This document shows positions 1 through 11,209 of a DNA stretch of 64,000 bases, piece after piece. This stretch comes from Guadua angustifolia (Eukaryota > Streptophyta > Magnoliopsida > Poales > Poaceae), in contig CM070511.1 of NCBI GenBank assembly GCA_036346375.1, forward strand, positions 11,284,001-11,348,000. Reading direction: 5' to 3'. How positions within the stretch are numbered: the first letter of the stretch is position 1; the number at the start of each line of letters is the position of its first letter. A model generated the notes under the pieces. That model ran no database searches, had not been told where the DNA came from, and saw only the letters and a program-made list of their open reading frames with translations. A program made the translations under genes and the position numbers.

Positions 1-352
1 GCTGCGAATCCAAAAGAACAATGAAATATGGGATATATACAAATATGTTGTGTACACACTCTTCTTTTTGTTAGTGGTTTCTTTTCCAGCTTTTCCAAAA
101 TCAAGGATGGTTTTCCTTCGAGGAGGGGAGGAAGCATCAAAGAGTGCTTGCGCTCATCAAGCTATTATATGCTGGAAAGAAGTCTTGAGCTATATCGATG
201 ATTATCAGGTGAATCCTCTAAATACTTTTCTTGTATTTAAAATATATAAAGAGGCAGAGCTACTATTTTATTTAAATAAATGCAGATCGTATATGAGAAT
301 GTTTTGTGCTGAAGACGTGCTAAAAGGTGAGCTTGAGTCGAGAACGACTTAA

Positions 353-628
353 ATGCAAGAAGGGGAGGATGATGAGGACATCACTTCCATGGATACAGCC
401 ACATCTACACATCAATTTGAACCCGCTGCTATTATATAAGGACCGGTTACTCGAGCTCGCGCACGACAGTTTAATCATCAGGTGAATGCGTTCCTATGCC
501 TGCCCATTAGTGATAACATGAATGGGATGCTATTTAATACTTGTGGTGATTTGATTGTACTTAGGAACCATGGAGAAGGACCCTCGTGGACCAAAGTTGG
601 GCCAAAGATCAAGTTCAAGTTGGATTAG
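353..628 (+). pseudogene. C-terminal end of gypsy pol polyprotein (broken)
   Basis: One reading frame shows an acidic MQEGEDDEDIT stretch followed by GPVTRARARQFNHQVNAFL and ends at a TAG at 626-628. The same arrangement closes the polyprotein of many grass gypsy elements, after the integrase and chromodomain-like region. A TAA at 437-439 interrupts the frame, and another TAA lies just upstream at 350-352, so it cannot be translated through. No catalytic domain is in the window. The family is recognised from the motif; its function, a tail of unknown role, is inferred. Confidence 0.6.
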
Positions 629-635
629 AAAGAGA

Positions 636-1232
636 AGTTCAAGTTCGAGTCCAGTTCGGCCTCTCCAACAGCGCTAAATTCAAAATGCCATAACTTTCGA
701 TTCCGGAGGTTTCTGGAGGCCCATGAGTACATGTTTGAAATATCTCGGAGTCTACTTTCCATAAGATTTGGCCTCACCTCAAAACTCCTTCAGATGCATC
801 CGGAACCTGCTAAATACCAAACGTTGCTTTTTCAGTCCGAGTTCGACTCCAGTTCGGCCTCACCAATAGCGCTGAATTCAAAATGCCATAACTTTCGATT
901 CCGAAGGTTTCTAGAGCCCCATGAGTACACGTTTGAAAGATCTCAGAGTCTACTTTCCAAAAGATCTGGCCTCACCTCAAAACTCCTTCAGATGCATCCA
1001 AAACCTGCCAAATACCACACGTTGCTTCTTCAGTCCTAGTTCGAATCCAGTTCGGCCTCACCAACAGTGCTGACTTCAAAATGCCATAACTTTCAATTCC
1101 TGATATTTCTGGAGACCCATGAGTACACGTTTGAAAGATCTCGCAGTATAATTTCCAAAGGATCTAGCCTCACCTCAAAAATCCTTCATATGCGTCCGAA
1201 AACTGCCAAAAACTACACGTTGCTTTTTCAGT
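636..1232 (+). repeat. 198-bp tandem repeat, three copies
   Basis: The phrase GCCATAACTTTCGATTCC recurs at 687, 885 and, with small changes, 1083, an exact 198-bp period. Each unit also carries AGTTCGGCCTC near its start, a CATGAGTACA segment and a GGCCTCACCTCAAAA-like segment. Copies differ by scattered substitutions. The array sits between the end of pol and the LTR-like tail of the gypsy element. Confidence 0.9.
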
Positions 1233-1711
1233 CCGAGTCAAACTCTAGTCAAAGTAGGCTTGGTGCTTTGAATTTGAGTTGTATTAGATCTCCTATGCTT
1301 TGGACGACCCCCTCCGGCTCCCCTAGTATGAATAACCACCCAAACCCTCATCTAGGACTTGGGTTTTGTTTAGTTATGTCTAGCCTTTGCTACATATCGA
1401 TAATCACACGTGTCGGACAAACCGCCTGCTTTATCATTACAGAACCCCACCGTTTGTGATACTTTCAGATCTGATCTTAATATATATTTGCCAATTTAGT
1501 TTGTTGTTCATCTTGTTCTTGCTATGTTCTTCGATTGCTTGCAGGAACAAGGACCTTCAGAGTCGTTGATCGCGTCTCGTGAGATCAATAACGATCTGAG
1601 TTGGTGTATCGATTAGCTAAGGCATAACGTCTGGATGGTTGTAGTCGGGCCATCAACGTCGATTCCTACCAAATCGATAGTTACCCTCCTCTCATCGAAA
1701 GATCAGGACCA

Positions 1712-2977
1712 ATGCTTCTATCAACAAGTAACCCAGAAAAATACCATCAGAAGAACGAGACTCAAACTTATCCAAGTTACCAGTCTTCAAATAAAAAACT
1801 TGCAACCAAACACACGAAAATGAGAGACACTGGGCTTTCGTCCATACCTTAACTCGTAAGAAGTGCGGTGCAAATATGCTCTCAAGAATACATGATTAGA
1901 AACATGACAAGTAGTAGCTATAGCCTCAGCCTAAAACTTTCAAGAAGTATTGTACTCGTATAGCATCGTCCTGGTCATCTCTACCAGGGTCCTATTCTAC
2001 CTTTCTACTACGCCATTTTGTTGAGGGATGTAGGGAGAGGAGAACTAATGCTCTAAATCAGACTCCATACAGAAATTCTCAAAGTAGAAGTTCTTGTACT
2101 CCGTGACATTATCACTGCGTATAACTCGCAAGGCACCTAAGAGCTCAAAAGACAGCCTATTTACCAATCCTCTGAAATGAGAAAAAGTCTCATTCTTCGA
2201 GACCATGAAAGACATCTAAGAATAATGACAAGAACATACCACTTCCCACCCATTGACTGCACTCTAGCTGGACCAACAGTGTCCATATGTAAAAATTATC
2301 CTAGTGCATCAGTCATCATAACAGCGACTAGAGGATGATAAGCAACAACCATCGTGCCATGTTGGCAAGAAAAGCAAACTAAGTCTTTGACCATTTTGAG
2401 TTTAGGCAAGCCATGAATGAGATCATGGTTGCTAACTCTGACCAAATGATCAAAGTCAATGTGACCAAGTCTCCTATGCCAGAAGGAGAGATCACGGGAC
2501 TTAGAAGCAATCAAACAACGAAGAGAGTTTCCAGAAAAAGTAGAAAAATTAGCACAAAAAACTCTCCCAAGTCTAGAAATCCCGCAAACTAACCCTCCTA
2601 ATGAATCAAGAATTTTATAGGTATTACTTTTAAAGCTTACCTCGAAAGAGTCATCGATAAGCTGAGAAACAGAGAGCAAATTGTATTACAGCTTACTCAC
2701 TAAGGTAACATTCTTAAGAACAAAATTATTATTAATGCAGATGGTACCTTTAGCAATGACTACCTAAAGAAGCATCCCCAAAAGTGATCAACACATCACC
2801 AGGGGTTCGGATTAGGAAAGAGAACCATCCGATCATGTGATGAGAACAACCAGAATCAACAATCCAAACCTCTCCCTTCCCCATCCGATGAACCTGATCA
2901 AGACACAAGAGAGAGAAAGTGATATGACTCAGTACTGGGATAAAGTGAAGACCTGTGAACCCAATACTGAACCACAC
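1712..2977 (-). pseudogene. Protease, GAG-pre-integrase and partial integrase of the SIRE-like element
   Basis: On the minus strand the protease active site reads VWIVDSGCSHHM (about 2860). It is followed after a short break by the GAG-pre-integrase domain (SFWHRRLGHIDFDHL, about 2480, with CFSCQHG). Integrase then follows in several frames: LHMDTVGPARV near 2290, FSSPYIPQQNGVVERK near 2030-1990, and FRVFGCKFFI near 1810. The DGIFLGY-like end reaches about 1712, where the gypsy fragment begins. Reverse transcriptase and RNase H are absent. Frameshifts and stops (for example after ALG at 2296) make it non-functional. Confidence 0.7.
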
Positions 2978-3953
2978 GATGCCTCAAAGAGAGAAAAAGC
3001 CATAACTTAATTTTTCAAATTAAGTTAAAATTATTTGAAATTATGCAAAAATCTATTTTGGACTACTAAGAAACTTTTCCAAAAAGAATTTTTCAAAAAT
3101 GAGTCTCCAATCAAAAGATATGCTAAATTTTGCTTTGTAGGCATGATTTTTACTCAAAGAAGAGAAAAGTCAAAAAAATTTTAAATAAAGTCCAAATGGT
3201 TTGAAAATTTTTAGAAATGAACTTTAGACTATTTAGAAGGTTTCTCAAAAATAATTTCCTCAAAAGAAATTTTCTTTTAAAAGATATGGCAAAATGCGCT
3301 TTGTAGGCATAAAGAGAAGTTGAATTTGTATTAAAACCTCAAAATGCAATTTAACTTGGATTTCATGGAGATTTAAACTTTCATAGCTTTGAATGAGTTG
3401 GAGATACTGTTTCAAGCTATGATATATAACGAAATCCAACTCAAATAGCAAAACTCACAATATGCAAAAATAGATCATTTTGGGTCAAATGAAAGATTTT
3501 GGCTAAATTCAAATGGCTATATCTTTTGAACGATTAGTCATTTGGAAAAACTTTGAACTAAAGAAATGTTTGAAATGACCAACCCTATGAGTTTTGTATT
3601 GACCAATTTTTCAAAAACTCAATAGATTTTAACTTATGAAAATATTTAACTTAATTCAAAATCAAGATCTTATAAGATCCATTTGAGACCAAATTTGCTA
3701 TTTTATTTCTAAAATAGGAATTTTTACTCCGAAAGCATTGCAAAATGTTTGAAATACGTATTTGAGAACTTTTACAAGGATTTTCACAAATATGGGCCTT
3801 TTAAGCAACAATTTTGACTTTTGACCAAAGAGACTCATATGAAGGATATGAATGCATATGATTTTCAAATCATTCCAAAAAGCATCAAACGAACCAAATG
3901 AGAAGATATTTGATTGAAATTAGTATGTATGAATTTGAATTACCGTTCTGAAC

Positions 3954-4153
3954 TGTTAGAGAGATATTCTTTTCTTGATATCTCCGCCTTCTATTTTCTG
4001 TTGATAGCTTTCCTTATGTTGTTGTAACTAAATATGGTTAGTTGTAATCTGATTGTATCTTGCTATACTTATCCCTTGAGGATACTTATATAAATATATG
4101 CACTGCCATCCCAGAGATGTGCGGTAACTATTCCCATACTATTCTCTTCTACA
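3954..4153 (+). repeat. 5' LTR of the Ale element
   Basis: Starts TGTTAGAGAGATATTC and ends TTCTCTTCTACA. A TATA-like TTATATAAATATATG lies near 4087-4101. It is nearly identical to 8426-8625. Confidence 0.95.
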
Positions 4154-4163
4154 TGGTATCAGA
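4154..4163 (+). other. Primer binding site of the Ale element
   Basis: TGGTATCAGA directly follows the LTR terminus and is complementary to the 3' end of initiator tRNA-Met, the usual copia primer. Confidence 0.85.
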
Positions 4164-4197
4164 TTAGATACGTTCCTCTCCCCTTCCGTTGCCTCCC

Positions 4198-7100
4198 ATG
4201 TCGTCCTCTTCCGCCACCTCCGCTGCGGCGATTTCTTCCCCCTTGGCCGGCTCTGGTTCTGGTGCTACTGCTCTCTCCTCTTCTCGGGCTTCTCTCCCGG
4301 TGCAGCTTGACCTAGCCGCCGGCAACTTTACCAAGTGGGATATCTTTCTCCGCGCCCTTCTTGGGCGTCATGGTCTTCTCCAACACATTGACGACACTGC
4401 TCCTTCTCTTCCCGACGACGCCACCTGGGTCTCCGATGACTACGTTGTACTCTCCATCATGTACAACTCCATCTCCCCTGAGGTGCTCGACATTATTCTT
4501 GACAAGCAGCAGACAGCTCGCGAGCTCTGGGTTGCCGCCGACACTCTATTTTGCGGCAACAAGGAGAGCCGAGCCATTGTCCTCCTCAACGAGTTTCACA
4601 GTCTTCAACAAGGCGATCTCTCCGTCACCGTTTATTGCAAGGAGCAGAAGCGGCTTGCCGACGCCCTTCGCGATGCCGATACGCCCATCGACGATCGTCT
4701 CCTGGTGCTGAATGTTCTCTGCGGCCTCAACAAGACCATGTCCCATGCTGCCACGGTCATCACCATGACCACACCTCTGCCAAATTTCATCACCACCAGG
4801 TTCGAACTTCTGAAGGAGGAGACGCGCCTCGGTGCTGCCGCCAAAGATGAGCCTGCCAGCGCTCTTCTCACCACCGCCAACAAGCCTTTCTCTTGTTCTG
4901 GGCAAAACTGTCGCGATGACAACCGTGGCGATGGCGTTCCCTCCTCCCACAAGAACAAGAAGAACTAGAAGAAGAAAGGCGGCAACAGCGGTGGCGGGTT
5001 CTCCTCCATGCCCCGTCCGCTTTTTCCCTTCGAGCCTTGGGTCTGCTACAGCCCCAACCCTGGGCAGTGGGCGCACCCCTCCAGTGTTTCTCTTGCGCCT
5101 TCTCCAGGCCGTGGTGCACCGGGCATTCTCGGTCCACATCCTCCTCAGGCCTTCGTCACTACGGCGGCTCCTTCTTTCCAATCCCAGCCCTCTACACCAA
5201 CTCCTGCCTCCTGGGACAGTGCTGGCCTCATTTCGGCGCTAAATAATTTCCAGCTTAGCAGTCCTGGTGGCTGGGTCGTGGACTCTGGCGCATCCGCTCA
5301 TATGACTCCTGATGATGGTAATTTGCATTGTCCATCTCCTGTCTCCCCTCCATCTCATGTGACTGTCGGTAATGGCTCCACGGTTCCTATTCATCATGCT
5401 GGTTCTAGTACCATTCATTCTTCGTTAGGGTCTTCCTTTAAATTGAATCGTGTTCTTCATGTCCCTTCCTTGATTCGCAATCTGCTTTCCGTTCGTCAAT
5501 TTACCTGTGATAATGCCTGCTCTATTGAATTTGATCCTTTCGACTTTTCTGTAAAGGACCTGCACACGAAGGAGATTCTTCATTGCTGCAATAGCTATGG
5601 AGACTTCTACGTCTTCCCTGCAGTCCCAGCCCGCTCCACCACGAATTTTGCTTCCTTTGCAATCTCCTCGGAAGTGTGGCATCGCCGCCTTAGTCATCCT
5701 GGACGTGACTCCACAAATCATATTCGTCAATCTAGCGCCACCAAAATAAAATTGTGTCATTCCTTATGTCATGCATGTCAACTTGGCAAAAGTGTTCGTT
5801 TACCTTTTGATTCTTCCAAAAGTGTGTCTAGCAAACCTTTTTAATTAATCCATTGTGATTTGTGGACCTCTCCTGTTGAGAGCATGTCGGGCTGTCAGTA
5901 TTATCTTGCCATAGTGGATGATTTCTCCCATTTCTATTAGACCTTTTCACTCCACCATAATTCTGATGTTCTGACTAAATTGTAGACCTTCTTTGCCTTT
6001 GTTTAGACTCAATTCGGCATTCCTATTTGTGCTATACAAACTGATAATGGAAAAGAGTTTGTCAACTCTGCTATTCTTGCTTTCTTGGACAGTAAAGGCA
6101 TCATCCTTCGCTGTTCCTGCCCCTACACCTCACCTCAAAATGGCAAGGCTGAGCGCACTGTCCGAACAAATAATGATGTTGTGCGCAGTCTCCTTCTTCA
6201 AGCCAACCTTCCCCCTCGCTTTTGGGCCGAAGCTTTAGCTATTGCTACTTACTTGCTTAACTGTCGTTCTAGTACCACTCTTTCCCATAAGACTCCATTC
6301 CAGGCTCTATACAACATAGCCCCGTTCTATGACCACCTTCGTGTCTTTGGTTGTTTATGTTTTCCCAACACCACTACTACATCAGCACACAAACTTCAGC
6401 CTCGATCCATTCCTTGTGTGTTTCTCGGGTATCCCCCTAACCACAAAGGCTATAGGTGCTATGATCCAAAGAGTCGCCGCATTATTATCTCTCACCATGT
6501 CATCTTCGATGAGTCGACCTTTCCCTTCGTCTCACTCACCTCGTCTTCGAGAACTTCGGCGCGAGATCTTATTTTTTTACAGGATGATGTTGCTTTGCCT
6601 TGGCGCACACTGCCACCCAAACCGCCGGTACACACAGTCTACTCCCAACGTCCTCCTGCTGCAACGCCCCAGTCAACTCCTGCTCCTGTGCCCGCGCAGG
6701 TCTCTCAGGCTGCCCCTCCACTGGCTCGCCCTGGTATTGGTCCTCATCCAATGCGGACGCGGGCCAAAGACGGCATTGTGGCTCCTGTCTGTCACTATGG
6801 CTTCTCTGCTTCGACATCCATTGAAGCTCCTGCTTCGTCTCCGGCAGCAGTTGCTCCCACGCCTGCTACTTCTCCAATTCCAAAGTCCTATCTGACTACC
6901 TTGAAGGACCCTCAGTGGCGGCAGGCTATGGCCATGGAATTTTAGGCTCTTGTTGATAACGGAACATGGGTTCTTACTCCTCGCCCTCCAGGTGCTAATA
7001 TTGTCTCCGGCAAATGGGTTTTCAAGCACAAGTTTCACTCTGATGGTACTCTTGCCTGCCATAAAGCCCGTTGGGTTGTACGTGGATATTCTCAACAGCC

Positions 7101-8499
7101 TGGTATTGATTATGATAAGACCTTTAGTCCCGTTGTCAAGCCTGCTACCATTCGCATCATTCTCAGTATTGCCATTTCTTGGGGCTGGTCTATTCGGCAA
7201 TTAGATGTGAAGAACGCTTTTCTCCATGGGGACCTTAATGAGACAGTCTATTGTGAGCAACCTTCAGGATTTGTTGACTCCCATCATCCTCATCATGTGT
7301 GCAAGCTCATCAAGTCTCTCTATGGTCTCAAACAAGCTCCGCCAGCTTGGTACCAACGGTTTTCTACCTACCTCACAAGTTTGGGTTTCACCGCTGCAAC
7401 CTCGAACACCTCCTTTTTCGTTTTCCGCTCAAGTGATCAACTTGCTTACATTTTGCTCTATGTGGATGATATTATTATCACTGCCTCCACCAATGCTCTT
7501 CTCCTGCAGCTGACTGCCTCCCTTGACTCTGAGTTTGCAATGACTGATCTAGGTGATCTATACTATTTCCTTGGTATTTCAGTCACCCGATCAGCCACCG
7601 GTCTGCTCTTGTCCCAGCGGCAGTATGCTTTGGACCTTCTGCGTCGTGCCGGTATGAGTGACTGTCATCCAACAACTACTACTATCGATACTCATTCTAA
7701 GCTCTCCGCAACTGATGGTGCTCCGGTCTCTGATCCTTCGAATTATCGCAGTATCACTGGGGCTCTTCAGTACCTTACTTTGACTCAGCCAGATATTCAG
7801 TATGCTGTTCAGCAGGCTTGTTTGCATATGCATGATCCAAGGGAACCTCATATTGCTCTTGTGAAACGCATTTTGCGATATATCAAGGGTACTATCGACG
7901 ATGGATTGCATCTTCCCGCATCCTCCTCCTCTGATTTGATTGCATATTCCGATGCTGATTGGGCTGGCTGTCCCGATTCTCGACGCTCTACCTCGGGCTT
8001 CTGTGTTTACCTCGGCGATAGTCTCGTTTCTTGGTCCTCCAAGAGGCAGCCCACCGTCTCACGATCCAGTGCTGAAGCTGAGTATCGTGCCGTGGCTCAT
8101 GTTGTTGCTGAGTGCTGCTGGATTCGCCAACTTCTTCAGGAACTTCATCTTCCTCCTCACAAGGCCACTGTTGTATACTGCGACAATGTTAGTACTGTCT
8201 ACATGTCGGCAAATCCTATCTAGCACAAGCGCACCAAGCATATTGAGATTGATATCCATTTTGTGCGCGAGAAAGTCTCCCTCGGTCAAGTTCGTGTGCT
8301 TCATGTTCCATCTGCCCTCCAATTTGCCGATATTATGACCAAGGATCTACCATCCAAGCTGTTCCTGGATTTTAAGTCCAGTCTTGGCATTCGTCAACCT
8401 CCCGCTGCGATTGCGAGGGGGGGGGGGTTAGAGAGATATTCTTTTCCTGATATCTCCGCCTTCTATTTTTTGTTGATAGCTTTCCTTATGTTGTTGTAA
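4198..8499 (+). pseudogene. Ale-type copia gag-pol polyprotein, seven in-frame stops
   Basis: This polyprotein makes capsid and copies the element RNA into integrated DNA. From the ATG at 4198 one frame runs without frameshift to 8499. Domains in order: gag (LDLAAGNFTKWDIFLRALLG, about 4303-4850); protease (WVVDSGASAHMT, about 5272); GAG-pre-integrase (VWHRRLSHPG, CHACQLGK, about 5674-5800); integrase (LIHCDLW, AIVDDFSHFY, TDNGKEF, SPQNGKAERT, about 5845-6180). Reverse transcriptase follows (KWVFKHKF, LDVKNAFLHGD, YVDDIIITAS near 7461), then RNase H (YSDADWAGC, SRSSAEAEYRA, about 7945-8090). Catalytic motifs of protease, RT and RNase H are all present. It is disabled by TAG at 4966, 5938, 5983, 6004, 6943 and 8221 and TAA at 5842; each is one transition away from CAG, CAA or TGG. 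The frame reads into the 3' LTR, as in other Ale elements. Confidence 0.9.
8417..8427 (+). other. Polypurine tract of the Ale element
   Basis: A run of eleven G after GCGA abuts the 3' LTR. The first LTR base is G here instead of T, so the tract and the LTR merge. It would prime plus-strand DNA synthesis. Confidence 0.8.
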
Positions 8500-8625
8500 C
8501 TAAATATGGTTAGTTGTAATCTGATTGTATCTTGCTATACTTATCCCTTGAGGATACTTATATAAATATATGCACTGCCATCCCAGAGATGTGCGGTAAC
8601 TATTCCCATACTATTCTCTTCTACA
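8426..8625 (+). repeat. 3' LTR of the Ale element
   Basis: Copy of 3954-4153, with the first T changed to G and a few other substitutions (for example TTCCTGATATC for TTCTTGATATC). Ends TTCTCTTCTACA at 8625. Confidence 0.95.
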
Positions 8626-9421
8626 TAAACCAAGATATGGCTAAGAATCCGGTCCAAGAGGTGAAACTCACAATGTGCTGGAATGTGACTAATATAGGTC
8701 AAGCATAGTTTTTGGGTGAGTTTCAAAATCAAATAACTTTTGATAGATTGGTTTTTGGAAATCTTTTGAACACAAGAATTGTTAAGAATGACCAACTATA
8801 GGATTTTCGTTTTGGAATTACTTTCAAAATCATTTTACATTTAATTCTATGAAAATTATAAGTTTAAATCCAAAATAAGACACTAGTAACTAGATTTTGA
8901 TCATGAAACTCATTTTCTTTTCAAAATAGATTTTGTGAAGCCAAAACCTTTGAAAAACGTTTCAAATACATTTGTATACATTTTGCAATTAATTTTTCAC
9001 AAGAATACTAATAGTATACAAAATTTTGACTTTTGGCTAAATGGCTTGATTTTGTAAATATATATTAGCACTTATATAAATGTGGGCATATGTAGGGATG
9101 TAATATACATGGATATGAATTAACACTCCCCCTTAATGTGCCACTATCCCAAACTTGCTCAAGATTGCAATCAAAACAACTAATAAGCATGAGCAAGTAT
9201 ATAACAAGCAATCTAAATTGATTTTCATGAATAATGCAATATAACCTACACAAGGATATAAGCCAAATAGTAATCAAATTAAATACTTCATACCCGAGAT
9301 GGCATTGGCTCAAGATTGAAGTGATCATCCTCATGTTTGGCTCTATTTTGCAAATGATTAAGTCCTCTTCCCTTTTGAAGAAGCCAAACGTCCAATCCAT
9401 CTCATATTACCTAAAAATCTT

Positions 9422-11152
9422 TTAGGCGGTTTTTGGTACCCAATCCTTGTTGAGTCCAACAATGTTAGTCACAATAGATTTTGGAACCCAAATGGTCCTA
9501 ATGTTAACATTTTTGACAAGACTAACATGACTAGGAATATGTTTGCGATAATTATTCCTCCTAAGCAATTGATTGGCATTTTTATAACAAGGCTTAGGAG
9601 GACAATGATACTTTGCAAAACTATTTCTAGTTTGATCTCTTCTAAGCATATGATTATTAAAATTATGCATTGGTTTAGAGGATCTAGTATATCTAGCGAA
9701 TGTTTTGCTATTGTTAATTCTCCTAAGCAACATATTTGAATTGCTTTGAGTAGGCTTAGGAGTCCTAATAATTTTAGCAAATCCATTTCTAGATTTACTC
9801 TTCCTATGCAAACGAGCATTATCATTTTGAGCGAGCATATGGGACTTGACAAGCTTGGCAAATACATTGCCATTCTTGTCCTTCCTAACCAAATAATCAT
9901 TGAAATAATGAGTAGGCTTAGGGATTATACCTTTGGGACAATCCTTACCGAAATGCCCCTTTTCTCGGCAATTGTAGCAAGTAGGCTTTGAACGTCTCTT
10001 CTTCTTGACTTGCTCTTTGCCGGTTTGCCTCATTGTTGATGATTGTAGCTTGATCTCCACTTTGTTAGGGTACACGGAGGTGAAGTGGCCCTTCTTGTTG
10101 CAAGGAAAGCACTTGATAGTCTTTGAGTGTCTTGCGTTGTGTCTTATCTTGCTAGTCTCCCTCTTGGAGATGTAACCGAGTCCTCGCTTATCTTAAGGCA
10201 CCCTTGGCTTGCTCAAGATCTCGTCGAGGATGGCTTTTCCCTTTACGCACTTCTTCAAGTCATTTTCTAATCTAATGACTTTGGCCTTGAGCTCATTGTT
10301 TTCTTCTACAAAATTAGTCTCAACATGCATAGAGGAAGTGGAAACATTTGAATTTGAGCAACAAGGTAAATCATTGCAAGAGGTGGATATATCAAATTTT
10401 GATGAAATAGTAGGATTAACATTTAAGTAAGACATTTCATCAATTAAATCACATGAGATTCCTATATCCACCTTAGGCTTATGAATTTCTTTGAGAAGGA
10501 GGGATTCATGATTTTCTTGAAGCATATTATAATCATTTTGAAGTGATTCATGTTCAAGCTTCAAAATTTTATATTTCTTTTTCTCCTTTCCAAGACATTT
10601 ATTGAGCTCCTCTAGCAAATTCATAAGTTCATCATAAGTGAGCTCATCATCATCATCGTCACTTACCTCATTCTTACCTTTTGCCATGAAGCAACGGATT
10701 TGTGATGGAAGAGCATCTTCATCGTCACTTGAGGCGGAGGTTGAGGTTGATGGAGATGTCAGTTCTTCTTCATTTGAGATGGAGCTTGAGGTTTCATCTC
10801 CCGACATTTCTTCCTTAATGCAATCCTCAATGGAAGTGGATGATTCAAATAGTTCTTGAAGCTTTGTCCACATTTCATGAGTGCTCTTGAGATTGCATAT
10901 TCTATCAAAAATTTCATCGCTAACAATACAAAATAAAACATAAGTAGCTTGAGCGTCGAGATGTAGGCATTTTCTCTCTCCTTCAGTTGGATTAACTTCA
11001 TTCAATGGAGAGGAAAAGCCGACATCTATGATCCACCATATTTGGGGGCTCATGGATTTAAAATGAGTAGTCATAATTAATTTCCATGAAGCATAATTTG
11101 AACCATCTAACACAAGTGGATCGTGTGAGTGCTCTAATCCTCTAGTCGACAT
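9422..11152 (-). pseudogene. Gag protein of the SIRE-like copia element
   Basis: This is the capsid/nucleocapsid protein that packages element RNA. The frame opens at the ATG at 11152 (MSTRGLEHS) and stays in one frame to a TAA at 9422-9424. It has an N-terminal copia gag domain (LDGSNYASWK, DAQATYVLFCI), an acidic Ser/Asp-rich middle, and a Glu/Lys-rich stretch with coiled-coil character. Two zinc knuckles follow: the first has CFPC..GH but a Tyr in place of the last Cys, and the second is complete (CYNCREKGHFGKDC). The tail carries WVPK motifs (TIWVPKS and DWVPKTA) typical of SIRE gag. The only lesion is a TAA at 10193-10195, where CAA is a likely ancestor. The length without it, about 577 codons, is normal for the group. 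Confidence 0.8.
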
Positions 11153-11196
11153 CCTTTACTCTCTAGACGGTTAAGTCTAATAAAATGAGAGACCAA

Positions 11197-11205
11197 GCTC
11201 TGATA
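11197..11205 (-). other. Primer binding site relic (tRNA-iMet type)
   Basis: The minus strand reads TATCAGAGC followed by TTGGTC, the core of the TGGTATCAGAGC site used by copia elements. The first bases of the site are disturbed, and the solo LTR lies immediately upstream. Confidence 0.55.
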
Positions 11206-11209
11206 AGCT

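Larger units (their letters stand above)
1..1712 (+). mobile_element. Ty3/gypsy retrotransposon, 3' end with LTR-like tail
   Basis: This is the 3' part of a gypsy element that enters from the left edge. It holds a C-terminal pol remnant (353-628), a three-unit tandem repeat (636-1232), and an LTR-like tail (about 1233-1712) with a T-rich stretch near 1480-1545 typical of the R-U5 part of grass gypsy LTRs. The right border near 1712 is inferred: here the sequence changes abruptly to antisense copia integrase. Lineage was not determined; the tail motif GPVTRARARQ is common in grass gypsy polyproteins. No target duplication could be tested because the left end lies outside. Confidence 0.6.
3954..8625 (+). 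mobile_element. Ale/Retrofit-lineage Ty1/copia retrotransposon, full length but decayed
   Basis: Two 200-bp LTRs (3954-4153 and 8426-8625) flank a single-frame gag-pol. A tRNA-Met primer site (TGGTATCAGA, 4154-4163) follows the 5' LTR, and an 11-G polypurine tract (8417-8427) runs into the 3' LTR. The flanking five bases are TGAAC (3949-3953) and TAAAC (8626-8630), a target duplication with one mismatch. Short LTRs and the gag/pol motifs place it in the Ale (Retrofit) lineage. It is inserted in the gag-pol spacer of the minus-strand SIRE-like element, so it is younger than that element. Confidence 0.92.
2978..9421 (-). other. AT-rich spacer between gag and pol of the SIRE-like element, split by an Ale insertion
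   Basis: Leaving out the Ale element, about 1.77 kb separates gag from protease (8626-9421 joined to 2978-3953). It is AT-rich, has no sustained ORF and holds degenerate repeats. AGATATG..GCTTTGTAGGCA occurs at about 3117 and again at about 3281 (166-bp spacing). A longer stretch near 3500-3860 is recognisably similar to 8700-9050 (shared TCTTTTGAAC, GAATGACCAAC/GAAATGACCAAC and AAAATTTTGACTTTTGGC/ACAATTTTGACTTTTGACC). An intron-like or accessory role is inferred only. Confidence 0.55.

Noticed and set aside
50..352. 100-codon ORF at the left edge
   Set aside because: Only its distal end resembles the gypsy pol tail and the rest has no recognisable motif; it is treated as part of the element.
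8417..8427. Run of eleven G as a sequencing artefact or G-quadruplex of interest
   Set aside because: Position directly before the 3' LTR shows it is the polypurine tract of the Ale element.
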